This document shows positions 1 through 7,197 of a stretch of DNA of 15,225 nt, one piece after another. A program made the position numbers and the translations under genes. Within the stretch, counting starts at the first letter, position 1. Each line of letters starts with the position of its first letter. The stretch comes from an uncultured Collinsella sp. (lineage in GTDB: Bacteria; Actinomycetota; Coriobacteriia; Coriobacteriales; Coriobacteriaceae): contig UQIT01000040.1 in the NCBI GenBank assembly GCA_900541175.1, positions 1 to 15,225 on the forward strand, read 5' to 3'. Below the pieces are notes generated by a model. The model did not search any database. It was not told where the DNA came from and saw only the letters and a program-made list of their open reading frames with translations.

Positions 1-214
1 GGGTCACCGCGCGGTCCGCATCTGATGGTGTCGACGTCAATGGTATACGGGTGCACCATCGACGTCTTCAATACAGAAGATATCAGTGCGGAAAGTTTTG
101 GGAGGTAAACCAAACAGCCCCGGCTGGGTCCTGTGTAGTCACCCTTTAGGCGGAACTCTCCTAATTATTTGGATGAGTCGTTTACTTACTTGTGCTGTTA
201 CCGTCTTCCCGCTG
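1..214. other. Upstream stretch without a convincing gene
   Basis: No gene can be called with confidence here. A plus-strand frame is open from the window edge to a TAA at 106-108 and could be the C-terminal end of an upstream gene. A minus-strand frame is open from about 155 to the edge, with an ATG at 72 (reading MVHPYTIDVD), and could be the start of a divergent gene, but no good ribosome binding site precedes it. An inverted repeat GATGGTG/CACCATC (24-30 and 54-60) and a direct repeat TCGACGTC (31-38 and 59-66) lie inside the same stretch. Neither coding reading is favoured strongly. Confidence 0.3.
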
Positions 215-254
215 TTGTTGGGGTATGCTTTGTTCGTATGTAAACGTATGACAT
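215..254 (+). promoter_or_regulatory. Repressor-gene promoter region with an autoregulatory operator
   Basis: The 16-mer TGTAAACGTATGACAT at 239-254 matches the operator at 1388-1403 in 14 of 16 positions, so the LacI-family protein encoded just downstream probably represses its own gene. Promoter hexamers are weak: possibilities are TATGCT at 224-229, or TTGTTG (215-220) with TATGTA (237-242) at 16-base spacing. In either case the operator would cover the -10 or early transcribed region. The operator call is firmer than the promoter call. Confidence 0.5.
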
Positions 255-273
255 GTTGATGGGGGAGGTTGCT

Positions 274-1284
274 ATGGCTCGCGAGGGCGCTCGTTCTAAG
301 GATTCAGCTAAGCCTGGCATCAAGGAAGTTGCAGCGGTGGCGGGGGTTTCGCCTACTACGGTATCTCGCGTGCTTAATAATCGCGGCTATATTAGCCAAG
401 AGACCCGCGATAAGGTCCATGCCGCGATGAAGCGCATCAACTATACGCCCAACGATATCGCCCGTGCCATGCTCAACGGTCGCCTGAATCTAATAGGTAT
501 GATCGTCCCCTATGTCAGCAGCCCGTTTCATGCACAAGCGGTTCAAGCCGTTGAGCGTACCCTGGCCGAAAACGGTTTTAAGATGCTGCTGTGCAATAGT
601 GCCAATCGACCTGATCTTGAGCGTTCTTATATCGATATGCTTCGGCGCAATATGGTTGATGGCGTCATTGTCAACTCGCTTAATATCGGTGCCGAGGCGT
701 ATGCCGAGATGGGTTTGAGTCTGGTTGGTATCGACTGCGACCTTGGCGAGGCCTCTGTTCAGATTGCGAGCGACAGCTATAGTATCGGCGAACTTGCCAC
801 GCGTCGCCTGATCGATGACGGGTGTTCGCGCATCCTGTGCCTGCGCAGCAATAGCCGCATGCGCATGCCTGCCAATAAGCGTACCGATGCCTACCTCGAT
901 GTTGTTGAGCAGGCCGGTTTGCCCGCGCTTGTCCGTGAGGTCGAGTTCGTTAAGCCCGACGACGAAAAGAGCGCGGTCGTTGCGAAGATCCTCGATGAGA
1001 ACCCCGATATTGACGGCATCTTTGCGGGAGACGACACGATGGCGGCTATCTGTCTTAACGTGATGAAGCAGCGCGGCTTGAGCGCTCCGGGCGATATTAA
1101 GGTCGTGGGCGCGGATGGTGCCCGCCGCACTATGACGTTTATGCCTGACTTAACAACCGTACGCCAAGATATCGATCGCATCGGAGAGCTCGCGGCGCAA
1201 TCCATCATTGCTCTTATTAACGGCGAAAAGCCCGAATCGAATATCAAGCTCCCCGTTGAACTCATTGAGGGTAAAACCGCGTAG
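274..1284 (+). CDS. scrR: LacI-family transcriptional repressor, probable sucrose/fructoside operon regulator
   Basis: This is a LacI/GalR-family DNA-binding repressor of 336 residues, the usual family length. Residues 16-37 form the N-terminal helix-turn-helix (IKEVAAVAGVSPTTVSRVLN). Residues 58-75 (YTPNDIARAMLNGRLNLIG) are the hinge helix and entry to the periplasmic-binding-protein-like sensor domain that fills the rest. The start at 274 is preferred over the in-frame ATG at 253 because GGGGGAGG (261-268) lies 5 bases ahead of it, while the ATG at 253 falls inside the operator. Placement upstream of GH32 and PTS genes, with matching operator copies at both promoters, suggests it controls the sucrose/fructan operon and itself. 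The effector is not readable from sequence; a phosphorylated sugar such as sucrose-6-P or fructose-6-P is inferred. The gene symbol is by context only. Confidence 0.88.
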   Translation: MAREGARSKDSAKPGIKEVAAVAGVSPTTVSRVLNNRGYISQETRDKVHAAMKRINYTPNDIARAMLNGRLNLIGMIVPYVSSPFHAQAVQAVERTLAENGFKMLLCNSANRPDLERSYIDMLRRNMVDGVIVNSLNIGAEAYAEMGLSLVGIDCDLGEASVQIASDSYSIGELATRRLIDDGCSRILCLRSNSRMRMPANKRTDAYLDVVEQAGLPALVREVEFVKPDDEKSAVVAKILDENPDIDGIFAGDDTMAAICLNVMKQRGLSAPGDIKVVGADGARRTMTFMPDLTTVRQDIDRIGELAAQSIIALINGEKPESNIKLPVELIEGKTA

Positions 1285-1339
1285 TTCATCCCGTGCCAAA
1301 AGAATTCCTCAAACACCTCTGATGACCGTTCGCCGGCAT

Positions 1340-1355
1340 ATGTCAACCGTTTGCC
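1340..1355 (-). promoter_or_regulatory. Distal operator-like site
   Basis: On the minus strand this site matches the operator at 1388-1403 in 13 of 16 positions (plus strand ATGTCAACCGTTTGCC). Its centre is 48 bases upstream of the first promoter operator. It could be an auxiliary LacI-family site for looping or cooperative binding, or a degenerate chance match. Confidence 0.4.
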
Positions 1356-1387
1356 GACGACTGGAACTGCGAAAAGACGTATTGGTG

Positions 1388-1403
1388 TGAAAACGTTTGA
1401 CAT
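1388..1403 (+). promoter_or_regulatory. Operator 1 of the fructoside operon
   Basis: TGAAAACGTTTGACAT has an AAACGTTT palindromic core typical of LacI-family sites. It overlaps the -35 hexamer TTGACA (1397-1402). Near-identical copies lie at 1405-1420 (15/16) and 239-254 (14/16). The sequence also resembles a catabolite-responsive element, so CcpA-like binding is an alternative. Confidence 0.7.
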
Positions 1404-1425
1404 ATGAAAACGATTGACATATCTT
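1397..1425 (+). promoter_or_regulatory. Promoter of the GH32-PTS-GH32 operon
   Basis: A perfect -35 TTGACA (1397-1402) is followed after 17 bases by TATCTT (1420-1425), a 4-of-6 match to the -10 consensus. Both elements are covered by the two operators, so repressor binding would exclude RNA polymerase. A second TTGACA (1414-1419) has no good partner at 16-18 bases. Confidence 0.6.
1405..1420 (+). promoter_or_regulatory. Operator 2 of the fructoside operon
   Basis: TGAAAACGATTGACAT differs from operator 1 only at its ninth base and starts 17 bases after it. It fills the promoter spacer and touches the -10 hexamer. Confidence 0.68.
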
Positions 1426-1468
1426 GCAGTTGTACCGAGTTAGTATCTCGTGAGAAAGGAAGTCTCGG

Positions 1469-2851
1469 ATGCACAAGGTGTATTACCAGCCTGAGGGAAT
1501 TTGGGTAGGCGACATCATGCCGTACGGCGAGGACGGCACGTTCTATCTCTATCATCAGCGTGACACGCGAAACCCCGGACCTTTCGGAGAGCCGTTTGGC
1601 TGGGCACTCGCGACAACCAAGGACTTCGTCAATTACAAAGACTTTGGCGAGAGCCTTGAGCGTGGCGGCGACGAGGAAGTCGACCAGTATGTTTATGCCG
1701 GCACGGTGTTTAAGGTGGGCGACAAGTACCATGCGCTCTACACTGGTTGCAATCGCGATAAGGTCAAGGCACGCTTGATGAAGCAGGTTCTTCTTCACGC
1801 AACGAGTGACGACGCCGTCAAGTGGGAGAAGAACATCGCCGAGACGCTGCTTCCGCCCCAGGAGGGTTACGATGACCGCAACTGGCGCGATCCCTTTGTG
1901 CTTTGGGATGAGGAGAACGAAGAGTACATGCTCATCCTCGGCACGCGTGTGAGCGAGGACAAGCGTCTGATGACCGGTCGTCTGGTCAAGTTCACCTCCA
2001 AGGACCTGGATACCTGGGAGTTCCAGGGCGACTGGTGGAATCCGGGCCTGTACACCATGTTCGAGATGCCTGATCTCTTTAAGATGGGCGACTGGTGGTA
2101 TCTGGTGTTCTCCGAGTACAGTGATGGCAACAAGACCCGTTACCGCATGTCTCGCTCTATCAACGGTCCTTGGATCACTCCTGCGGACGATTCCTTCGAT
2201 GGCCGCGCGTACTATGCCGCGCGTACCGCATTTGACGGCGAGCGCCGCGTTCTCTTTGGTTGGGTTCCTACGCGTGACGAGGGCGGCGACCCCAGCTCTT
2301 ACCTGTGGGGTGGCACCTTTATGCCCCTCGAGATCGTTCAGCGTGCCGACGGAACGCTCGGCACCAAGCTTCCTGATAGCATGCTTGGCGCCTTTGGCGA
2401 GGCTAAGGCAGTCGAGGCCTTTGAGCTCTCCTGCGAGTCGGGCAAGGTCGAGCAGGTGCTCGCCGCGGATGCCGGTTCCACCTATATGCTCGATGCCGAC
2501 ATCGAGCTCGCCGGTGACGCTGCCGGCTTCTCGGTGAAGCTTGCCGAGGACGCCGAGTCCGGTCTTGCCTATGAGTTCCGCGCCAACCTGCGTGAGGGCA
2601 AGCTCGAGTTTACGGCGGCCCCCCAGTATCCGTGGTTCCAGGTCAACAACATGGGCCTCGAGCGTCCGTTGTTCTTTAAGGGCGAGGGCACTCATCATGT
2701 GCGCCTGGTCGTCGACGACGACATCGCGACCATCTTTGTCGATGATGTTGCGCTTAACGCTCGATTCTGCAATAAGCAGGGCCAGGGTGTGGCGCTGACG
2801 GTCACCGACGGTACGCTTAAGTGCGCAAATGCAACGATCGCGTCTCTGTAA
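1469..2851 (+). CDS. Atypical GH32-like glycosidase, cytoplasmic
   Basis: This is a 460-residue protein related to glycoside hydrolase family 32, the five-bladed propeller enzymes that hydrolyse beta-fructosides. The usual nucleophile motif NDPNG is replaced near the N-terminus by GDIMPYG, with D15 as the likely nucleophile. R140-D141-P142 is the conserved RDP motif. E199 in FEMPDLF is the likely acid/base, with Met in place of the Cys of the classical EC motif. FGWVPTR (263-269) matches the late IGW-type propeller strand. Residues from about 316 to 460 form a C-terminal beta-sandwich-like domain (TIFVDDVALNARF, 421-433). There is no signal peptide, so it should act on sugars after PTS import. 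AGAAAGGA (1453-1460) is the ribosome binding site. It is first in the operon. The substrate is unknown; a phosphorylated fructo-oligosaccharide or unusual fructoside is inferred. Confidence 0.82.
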   Translation: MHKVYYQPEGIWVGDIMPYGEDGTFYLYHQRDTRNPGPFGEPFGWALATTKDFVNYKDFGESLERGGDEEVDQYVYAGTVFKVGDKYHALYTGCNRDKVKARLMKQVLLHATSDDAVKWEKNIAETLLPPQEGYDDRNWRDPFVLWDEENEEYMLILGTRVSEDKRLMTGRLVKFTSKDLDTWEFQGDWWNPGLYTMFEMPDLFKMGDWWYLVFSEYSDGNKTRYRMSRSINGPWITPADDSFDGRAYYAARTAFDGERRVLFGWVPTRDEGGDPSSYLWGGTFMPLEIVQRADGTLGTKLPDSMLGAFGEAKAVEAFELSCESGKVEQVLAADAGSTYMLDADIELAGDAAGFSVKLAEDAESGLAYEFRANLREGKLEFTAAPQYPWFQVNNMGLERPLFFKGEGTHHVRLVVDDDIATIFVDDVALNARFCNKQGQGVALTVTDGTLKCANATIASL

Positions 2852-2896
2852 TGGCATCAAAACGTCTTATGCTTTCGTAAAGGAATGGAGAGGAAC

Positions 2897-4348
2897 ATGG
2901 ACTACAAAGTAGTGTCTCAGCAAGTCGTCGATAACGTCGGCGGTCTGGAGAACATCGAGGGCGCCACGCATTGCGTTACGCGTCTGCGTCTGGTGCTCAA
3001 GGATACGAGCAAGTACAACAAGGCCGAGCTCGAGAACATCGATGGCGTCAAGGGCGTGCTGTACAACAGCGGCCAGCTCATGATCATCTTCGGTACCGGT
3101 ACCGTCAACAAGGTTTACGATGAGTTTATGGCTCTGACGGGCGTTAAGGAGATCAGCGCTTCCGAGGTCAAGGGCGCCGAGGCGGACAAGAAGGGCAAGT
3201 TCTTCTCGGTCCTCAAGGTATTCTCGGACATCTTTATCCCCATCATTCCCGCTTTCGTCGGCGCTGCTATCATCATCGGCCTTAAGTCGCTGATCGTTGC
3301 CAACGGCCTCTTTGGCATGGAGGGCAGCCTCGCCGATCACAGCGAGTTCCTCAAGAACCTCGCAAGCTTCTTTGCCATTATCGCCACCACCTTCGACTAC
3401 CTACCTGTCCTGGTTATGTACAGCGCGGTCAAGCGTTTTGGCGGTAACCCGATCCTGGGCATCCTCGTCGGTATCGTCATGGTTCACCCGAGCCTTATGA
3501 ACCGTAACACGTTCGTTATGGACCCGACGGGTGCTGAGTACTGGAACTTCGGTCCGCTCTCCATTCCCATGGTTGCTTTCCAGGGCGGCGTGTTCCCTGC
3601 AATCCTGACTGCCTGGTTTATGGCCAAGGTCGAGAAGATTGCCCAGAAGTACATCCCCGAGGTCGTTTCGTTCGTCTTTGTCCCGACCGTTACCCTGATT
3701 CTTGCTAACGTCGCCCTGTTCACCGTGTTCGGCCCGCTCGGCAACCTGATCGGCGACGTCCTCGCCGGCGTAATCGATATCCTGTACAACAGGATGGGCG
3801 CCTTCGGTGCCTTTGTCTTTGCCGCATTCCTGCAGCCGCTCGTCGTTACCGGTACGCATCAGTTCATCCAGGGTATCGAGGCAAACCTCGTTGCCACGAC
3901 TGGCTTCAACTACATCCAGGCCATCTGGTCGGTTTCCATCATCGCCCAGGGCGGCGGCGCCATCGGCATGTACCTCATTCACAAGAAGCATTCCAAAGAG
4001 CGCAACATCTGCATGTCGTCCTTTATCCCGACGCTGGTCGGTATCTCCGAGCCCGCAATCTTTGCTGCAAACATGCGCTACTCGATCATCCCGTTCATCT
4101 GCGCTTGCATCGGTGCAGGCTGCGGCGGTGCCTTCGTGAAGCTCTTTGAGGTGCGCGCCATCGGTCAGGGTCTGACCGGCGTGCTTGGCCTGCTCATCGT
4201 CACGCCCGAGACGCTCGTGTGGTATGTGGCTGGCAATCTCATCGCCTTTATCGTGCCGATCGTCTTGATCTTTGCCTACAACAAGGCAAAGGGCGTGCCG
4301 ACCACTGATGAAGAGGGCGCTGGTGCTGGCTTTGATGTCAGCTTCTAG
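2897..4348 (+). CDS. scrA: PTS beta-glucoside/sucrose-type transporter subunit EIIBC
   Basis: This is a 483-residue membrane permease of the glucose/sucrose PTS superfamily. It imports and phosphorylates a sugar, probably sucrose to sucrose-6-phosphate. Residues 1 to about 80 are the EIIB domain, with the phospho-accepting C26 in THCVTRLRL. Residues about 105-465 are EIIC, with many hydrophobic helices, GTHQF (319-323) near the substrate region and GISEPAIF (382-389), the family's GI(T/S)EPAI signature. The C-terminus is short and acidic, so no EIIA domain is fused and EIIA must come from elsewhere. The start at 2897 is chosen because GGAGAGG (2887-2893) precedes it; the in-frame ATG at 2885 lies within that signal. 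It sits 45 bases after the upstream GH32 gene. Sucrose specificity rests mainly on the GH32 neighbours. Confidence 0.88.
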   Translation: MDYKVVSQQVVDNVGGLENIEGATHCVTRLRLVLKDTSKYNKAELENIDGVKGVLYNSGQLMIIFGTGTVNKVYDEFMALTGVKEISASEVKGAEADKKGKFFSVLKVFSDIFIPIIPAFVGAAIIIGLKSLIVANGLFGMEGSLADHSEFLKNLASFFAIIATTFDYLPVLVMYSAVKRFGGNPILGILVGIVMVHPSLMNRNTFVMDPTGAEYWNFGPLSIPMVAFQGGVFPAILTAWFMAKVEKIAQKYIPEVVSFVFVPTVTLILANVALFTVFGPLGNLIGDVLAGVIDILYNRMGAFGAFVFAAFLQPLVVTGTHQFIQGIEANLVATTGFNYIQAIWSVSIIAQGGGAIGMYLIHKKHSKERNICMSSFIPTLVGISEPAIFAANMRYSIIPFICACIGAGCGGAFVKLFEVRAIGQGLTGVLGLLIVTPETLVWYVAGNLIAFIVPIVLIFAYNKAKGVPTTDEEGAGAGFDVSF

Positions 4349-4385
4349 TTGAGCCGTTCAGCGTAATCTGAGGATAAGTCCATTT

Positions 4386-4427
4386 GGGGAAGGGCGTTCG
4401 ACTCGTGTGAGTCGAGCGTCCTTCCCC
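4386..4427 (+). other. Strong hairpin between the PTS and GH32 genes
   Basis: A 19-base arm (4386-4404) pairs with 4409-4427 around a GTGT loop; all positions pair, two as G-U, and T4385-A4428 extends it. No T-run follows, so it is not a standard intrinsic terminator. It could be an mRNA processing or stability element that uncouples EIIBC from the downstream gene, or a partial terminator. It ends 22 bases before the next start codon. Confidence 0.7.
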
Positions 4428-4449
4428 ATAGACGAGAAAGTCAACGGCG

Positions 4450-5892
4450 ATGTTTAATCAAAAAAATAAGGTGACACGCGCGGACTATGAGCAGTGGCGT
4501 GCCGGACAGGATGAGACGGCGGGTCGCATCGCGTCCGACCCCGATAGGCTCCTGTTCCATGTGGAGCCTGAGCTTGGCTGGCTCAACGACCCCAACGGTT
4601 TGGTGCAGATCGGTGATACGTATCACATCTATCACCAATACGATCCATTCGATGCTGCGCATGGCGGTCCAGTGCTTTGGAATCATCTGACAACAAAGGA
4701 TTTTGTGACGTACGAGAATCGCGGCCCTGTGCTGTTCCCCGATTCCGATTTGGATTCGAGCGGAGCGTATTCTGGTTCTGCCTTTGTACACGACGGCAAG
4801 ATTCACTACTTCTATACCGGCAACGTCAAGCATTTTGACCGCGATGATTACGACTACGTGTTGACGGGCCGTGAGCAAAACCAGATTCATGTGGTTGCCG
4901 AGAACCCCGACGAATTGGGCGAGAAGCGCATAGCTGTTGGGCCGGTCGATTACCCCGACGATATCGGTACGCACGTGCGTGATCCCAAAATCCTTGAACA
5001 CGATGGTATCTACTACATGGTTCTGGGCGCTCGTACGAAAGACGACCGCGGCTGCGTGCTTGTCTATACCTCGAGCAATCTAGAGGACTGGAGCTATGCG
5101 ACGCGCATTGAGTTGGGCGAGAAGTTTGGCTTTATGTGGGAGTGCCCCGATCTGTTTGAGCTCGATGGTGAGCTTATTCTCGTTTGCTGTCCGCAGGGTG
5201 TGTCCGCCGATGGATGGCGTTACCGCAATCCGCACCAGTGCGTGTGGTTTCCCATCGAGGCCGATTGGGAGGCGCCGAGTTTTAAGATCGCCGGGCAGGG
5301 CATGCCCCCGATGGTCGATGCCGGCTTTGATTTCTACGCACCGCAGTCTTTTGAGGATGCTGCGGGTCGGCGTTTGATGATCGGGTGGTCGGGTTGCCCC
5401 GATGCGACGGCAAAAAGCCCGACGGTGGCACGCGGGTGGCAGTGCGCGTTGACGGTGCCGAGAAAACTGAGCATGCGCGATGGTAAGCTCTGTCAGCAGC
5501 CGGTGCACGAGATTGAGAGGATGCGCGGCGACTGCGTTTGCGCGACAGGCGGTGAAACCGTTGAGGAGCCGGGCCGCCTGTTTGATCTTGTGGTTTCCTG
5601 TGAGGGCGCCCAGGTGATCGAGCTCGAAATCCGCAAGGGTGTCTTTGTGCGCTATGCAGACGGGATGCTTACCCTCGACATGGGTGACGAAGGCTATGGG
5701 CGCGACCAGAGGTTGATCGAGCTCAGCGAGCTTCGCGACCTGCGCGTGCTTTCGGACACTACGATGGTCGAGATTTTTGCAAATGGCGGCGAGGCGGCAC
5801 TTACGAGCCGTACCTATTCGCCGGCGGTTCCGGCGATGGAGCTGCACGCCGAGGGTGCGGCATCGATGAATTTCTACCGCCTCGTGCATTAA
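4450..5892 (+). CDS. scrB: GH32 sucrose-6-phosphate hydrolase / beta-fructofuranosidase
   Basis: This is a canonical GH32 enzyme of 480 residues, close to the usual ScrB/SacA length. WLNDPNG (44-50) holds nucleophile D47, R177-D178-P179 is the transition-state-stabilising motif, and W230-E231-C232-P233 carries acid/base E231. MIGWSG is the later propeller strand, and MVEIFANGGEAALTSR is the typical beta-sandwich C-terminal motif. There is no signal peptide, matching a cytoplasmic enzyme that cleaves sucrose-6-phosphate made by the adjacent EIIBC into glucose-6-phosphate and fructose. The ribosome binding site is weak (GAGAAAG, 4434-4440), and a strong hairpin lies just upstream, so its expression may differ from the genes before it. 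Activity on other beta-fructosides is possible. Confidence 0.92.
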   Translation: MFNQKNKVTRADYEQWRAGQDETAGRIASDPDRLLFHVEPELGWLNDPNGLVQIGDTYHIYHQYDPFDAAHGGPVLWNHLTTKDFVTYENRGPVLFPDSDLDSSGAYSGSAFVHDGKIHYFYTGNVKHFDRDDYDYVLTGREQNQIHVVAENPDELGEKRIAVGPVDYPDDIGTHVRDPKILEHDGIYYMVLGARTKDDRGCVLVYTSSNLEDWSYATRIELGEKFGFMWECPDLFELDGELILVCCPQGVSADGWRYRNPHQCVWFPIEADWEAPSFKIAGQGMPPMVDAGFDFYAPQSFEDAAGRRLMIGWSGCPDATAKSPTVARGWQCALTVPRKLSMRDGKLCQQPVHEIERMRGDCVCATGGETVEEPGRLFDLVVSCEGAQVIELEIRKGVFVRYADGMLTLDMGDEGYGRDQRLIELSELRDLRVLSDTTMVEIFANGGEAALTSRTYSPAVPAMELHAEGAASMNFYRLVH

Positions 5893-6168
5893 CCGTGCGT
5901 GGAGCACGATTGGATTTGCTGGACGGAATGTGTCGCAGTTGTCGCGGCCAACTACCGCTTACCGCATATAGCGACCGTTTGTGGAATAAGTAACCCTCCT
6001 TAATAAACCGTGTGGAATCCTAGATAAGCACGGAGTTTTCCAGGGAGACGCTGTCCTTTGTTGTGTGCAAGGGGCGGCGTCTCTTTGGCGCTTGGACGCC
6101 GTTGTGCAACAGTGCGGCGGCGCGTGCCATGTATTGAAAAGCCAATGTCGAGATGGGTCGTGATAATA
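5893..6168. other. 276-base gap before degV
   Basis: No gene is supported here. A small hairpin (5894-5898 with 5904-5908) follows the scrB stop but has no T-run. TTGTGG (5979-5984) and TAATAA (6001-6006), 16 bases apart, are a possible degV promoter. The hairpin at 6045-6083 is listed separately. Confidence 0.4.
6045..6086 (+). terminator. Terminator-like or leader hairpin upstream of degV
   Basis: The 15-base arms 6045-6059 and 6069-6083 pair throughout (three G-U pairs) around a 9-base loop, and TTT follows. It could end read-through from the fructoside operon. If the promoter at 5979-6006 is real, it would instead lie in the degV leader and act as an attenuator. Confidence 0.5.
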
Positions 6169-7023
6169 ATGGGCAAGTACGTAATCGTGGTTGAGTCTGG
6201 GTCGGATGTGACGCCGGAGCTCTGCGAGCGCTACGGCATCGTGCGCGTGCCCATGCATGTCACGATTGGTGACGAGACCGTCGAGGACGGCTCGATCGAT
6301 CCGCTCGAGATTTATTCGCGCTGCAACGAGTTTAGCGTGATGCCCAAGACCAGCGGCTGCGCGCCTGCGGATTTTGCTCACGTGTACGACCGCATTCACG
6401 CTGAGCAGCCCGATGCGACTATTCTGCATCTCGCGTATTCCGAGGCCACGACCTGCTCGCATCAATCATCGAAGATCGCCGCCAAGGGTCGCGACTACGT
6501 GTTCTCTATGGACACGCGCTTTGTCTCGGTAGGCCAGTCGCTCGTTGTCGTCGAGACCGCCAAATACATCGAGGCTCACCCCGATGCCACCGTCGACGAG
6601 ATCTTTGCATTTACGAATTCCGTCATGGACCGCGTGCTGCTGGGCTTTGTTCCTACCGATCTTGCCTTTCTTAAGGCGGGCGGTCGCTTGTCCAACGTCG
6701 CATTCCTTGGCGCCCATCTGCTCAAGATTAAGCCCTGCATTGAGGTGACGGGCGGCAAGTTCGTGGCGACCAAGAAGTTCCGCGGCTCTATGCTCAAGTG
6801 CGCCCGCGCCTTTATTGACCACATGGTTGCGAAGGGCGAGATTGACTACTCGCACATTGGCCTGGCGTATTCGGTGGGCCTTTCCCAGGAGCTGCGCGAT
6901 GACATGGAGGTCTATGCGCATGATCTGGGCTTTAAGGACGTTACCTGGACTCAGGTCGGCGGCGTCATCTCGAGCCATTGCGGCCCGACCGCCTTCGGTG
7001 CGGTGCTCACGCTTAAGGCGTAA
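6169..7023 (+). CDS. degV: DegV family fatty-acid-binding protein
   Basis: This is a 284-residue member of the DegV (FakB-like) family, proteins that bind a single fatty acid and, in Firmicutes, present it to a fatty-acid kinase. The N-terminus (YVIVVESGSDVTPEL) matches the family's opening strand. T61-S62 in KTSGCAP corresponds to the TS(Q)P fatty-acid carboxylate-binding motif. LAYSEATTCSHQS (88-100) is the S-x-L-S-G-T-like loop, FLKAGGRLS follows in the second domain, and SSHCGPTAFG near the end matches the HxGPGAxG motif. The start is uncertain: 6169 gives the normal family N-terminus but has only GAGATGGG at 13 bases; ATG 6145 is an alternative. No kinase gene (fakA) is nearby, and lipid specificity cannot be read. 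Confidence 0.87.
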   Translation: MGKYVIVVESGSDVTPELCERYGIVRVPMHVTIGDETVEDGSIDPLEIYSRCNEFSVMPKTSGCAPADFAHVYDRIHAEQPDATILHLAYSEATTCSHQSSKIAAKGRDYVFSMDTRFVSVGQSLVVVETAKYIEAHPDATVDEIFAFTNSVMDRVLLGFVPTDLAFLKAGGRLSNVAFLGAHLLKIKPCIEVTGGKFVATKKFRGSMLKCARAFIDHMVAKGEIDYSHIGLAYSVGLSQELRDDMEVYAHDLGFKDVTWTQVGGVISSHCGPTAFGAVLTLKA

Positions 7024-7065
7024 AGGCCGCAGGCGAGCGTTCTTCAGCCTGACATCTCGACGTAG

Positions 7066-7087
7066 CCCCCAGCCATGGTGATGGGGG
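7066..7087 (+). terminator. Possible weak terminator after degV
   Basis: CCCCCA (7066-7071) pairs with TGGGGG (7082-7087) over a 10-base loop, 42 bases after the degV stop. There is no clean T-run, so the assignment is tentative. Confidence 0.35.
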
Positions 7088-7105
7088 ATAGATTAAAACG
7101 TGCCG

Positions 7106-7147
7106 TTCTAGTCCGAGACGTTTAAACGCAAACGCATGGGCTAGAAT
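7106..7147 (+). promoter_or_regulatory. Candidate pflA promoter region with nested palindromes
   Basis: TAGAAT (7142-7147) is a plausible -10; the -35 side is poor (TTTAAA at 7121-7126, 15-base spacer). CGTTTAAACG (7119-7128) is a perfect 10-base palindrome, and TTCTAG (7106-7111) is the inverted partner of CTAGAA (7141-7146). This arrangement suggests a regulator site, but no regulator can be named. Confidence 0.35.
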
Positions 7148-7197
7148 GACTCTGGCATTTTAATTGGTTGCATCCAAGGAGAGGCAAGGTAGCGCGA

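Noticed and set aside
253..273. Upstream ATG at 253 as the repressor start
   Set aside because: It lies inside the operator-like site with no ribosome binding site, whereas ATG 274 has GGGGGAGG 5 bases upstream.
1343..2860. Minus-strand open frame of 505 codons opposite the first GH32 gene
   Set aside because: It covers the whole GH32 gene and the operator region in antisense; its composition is that of a shadow frame and the plus-strand protein carries the motifs.
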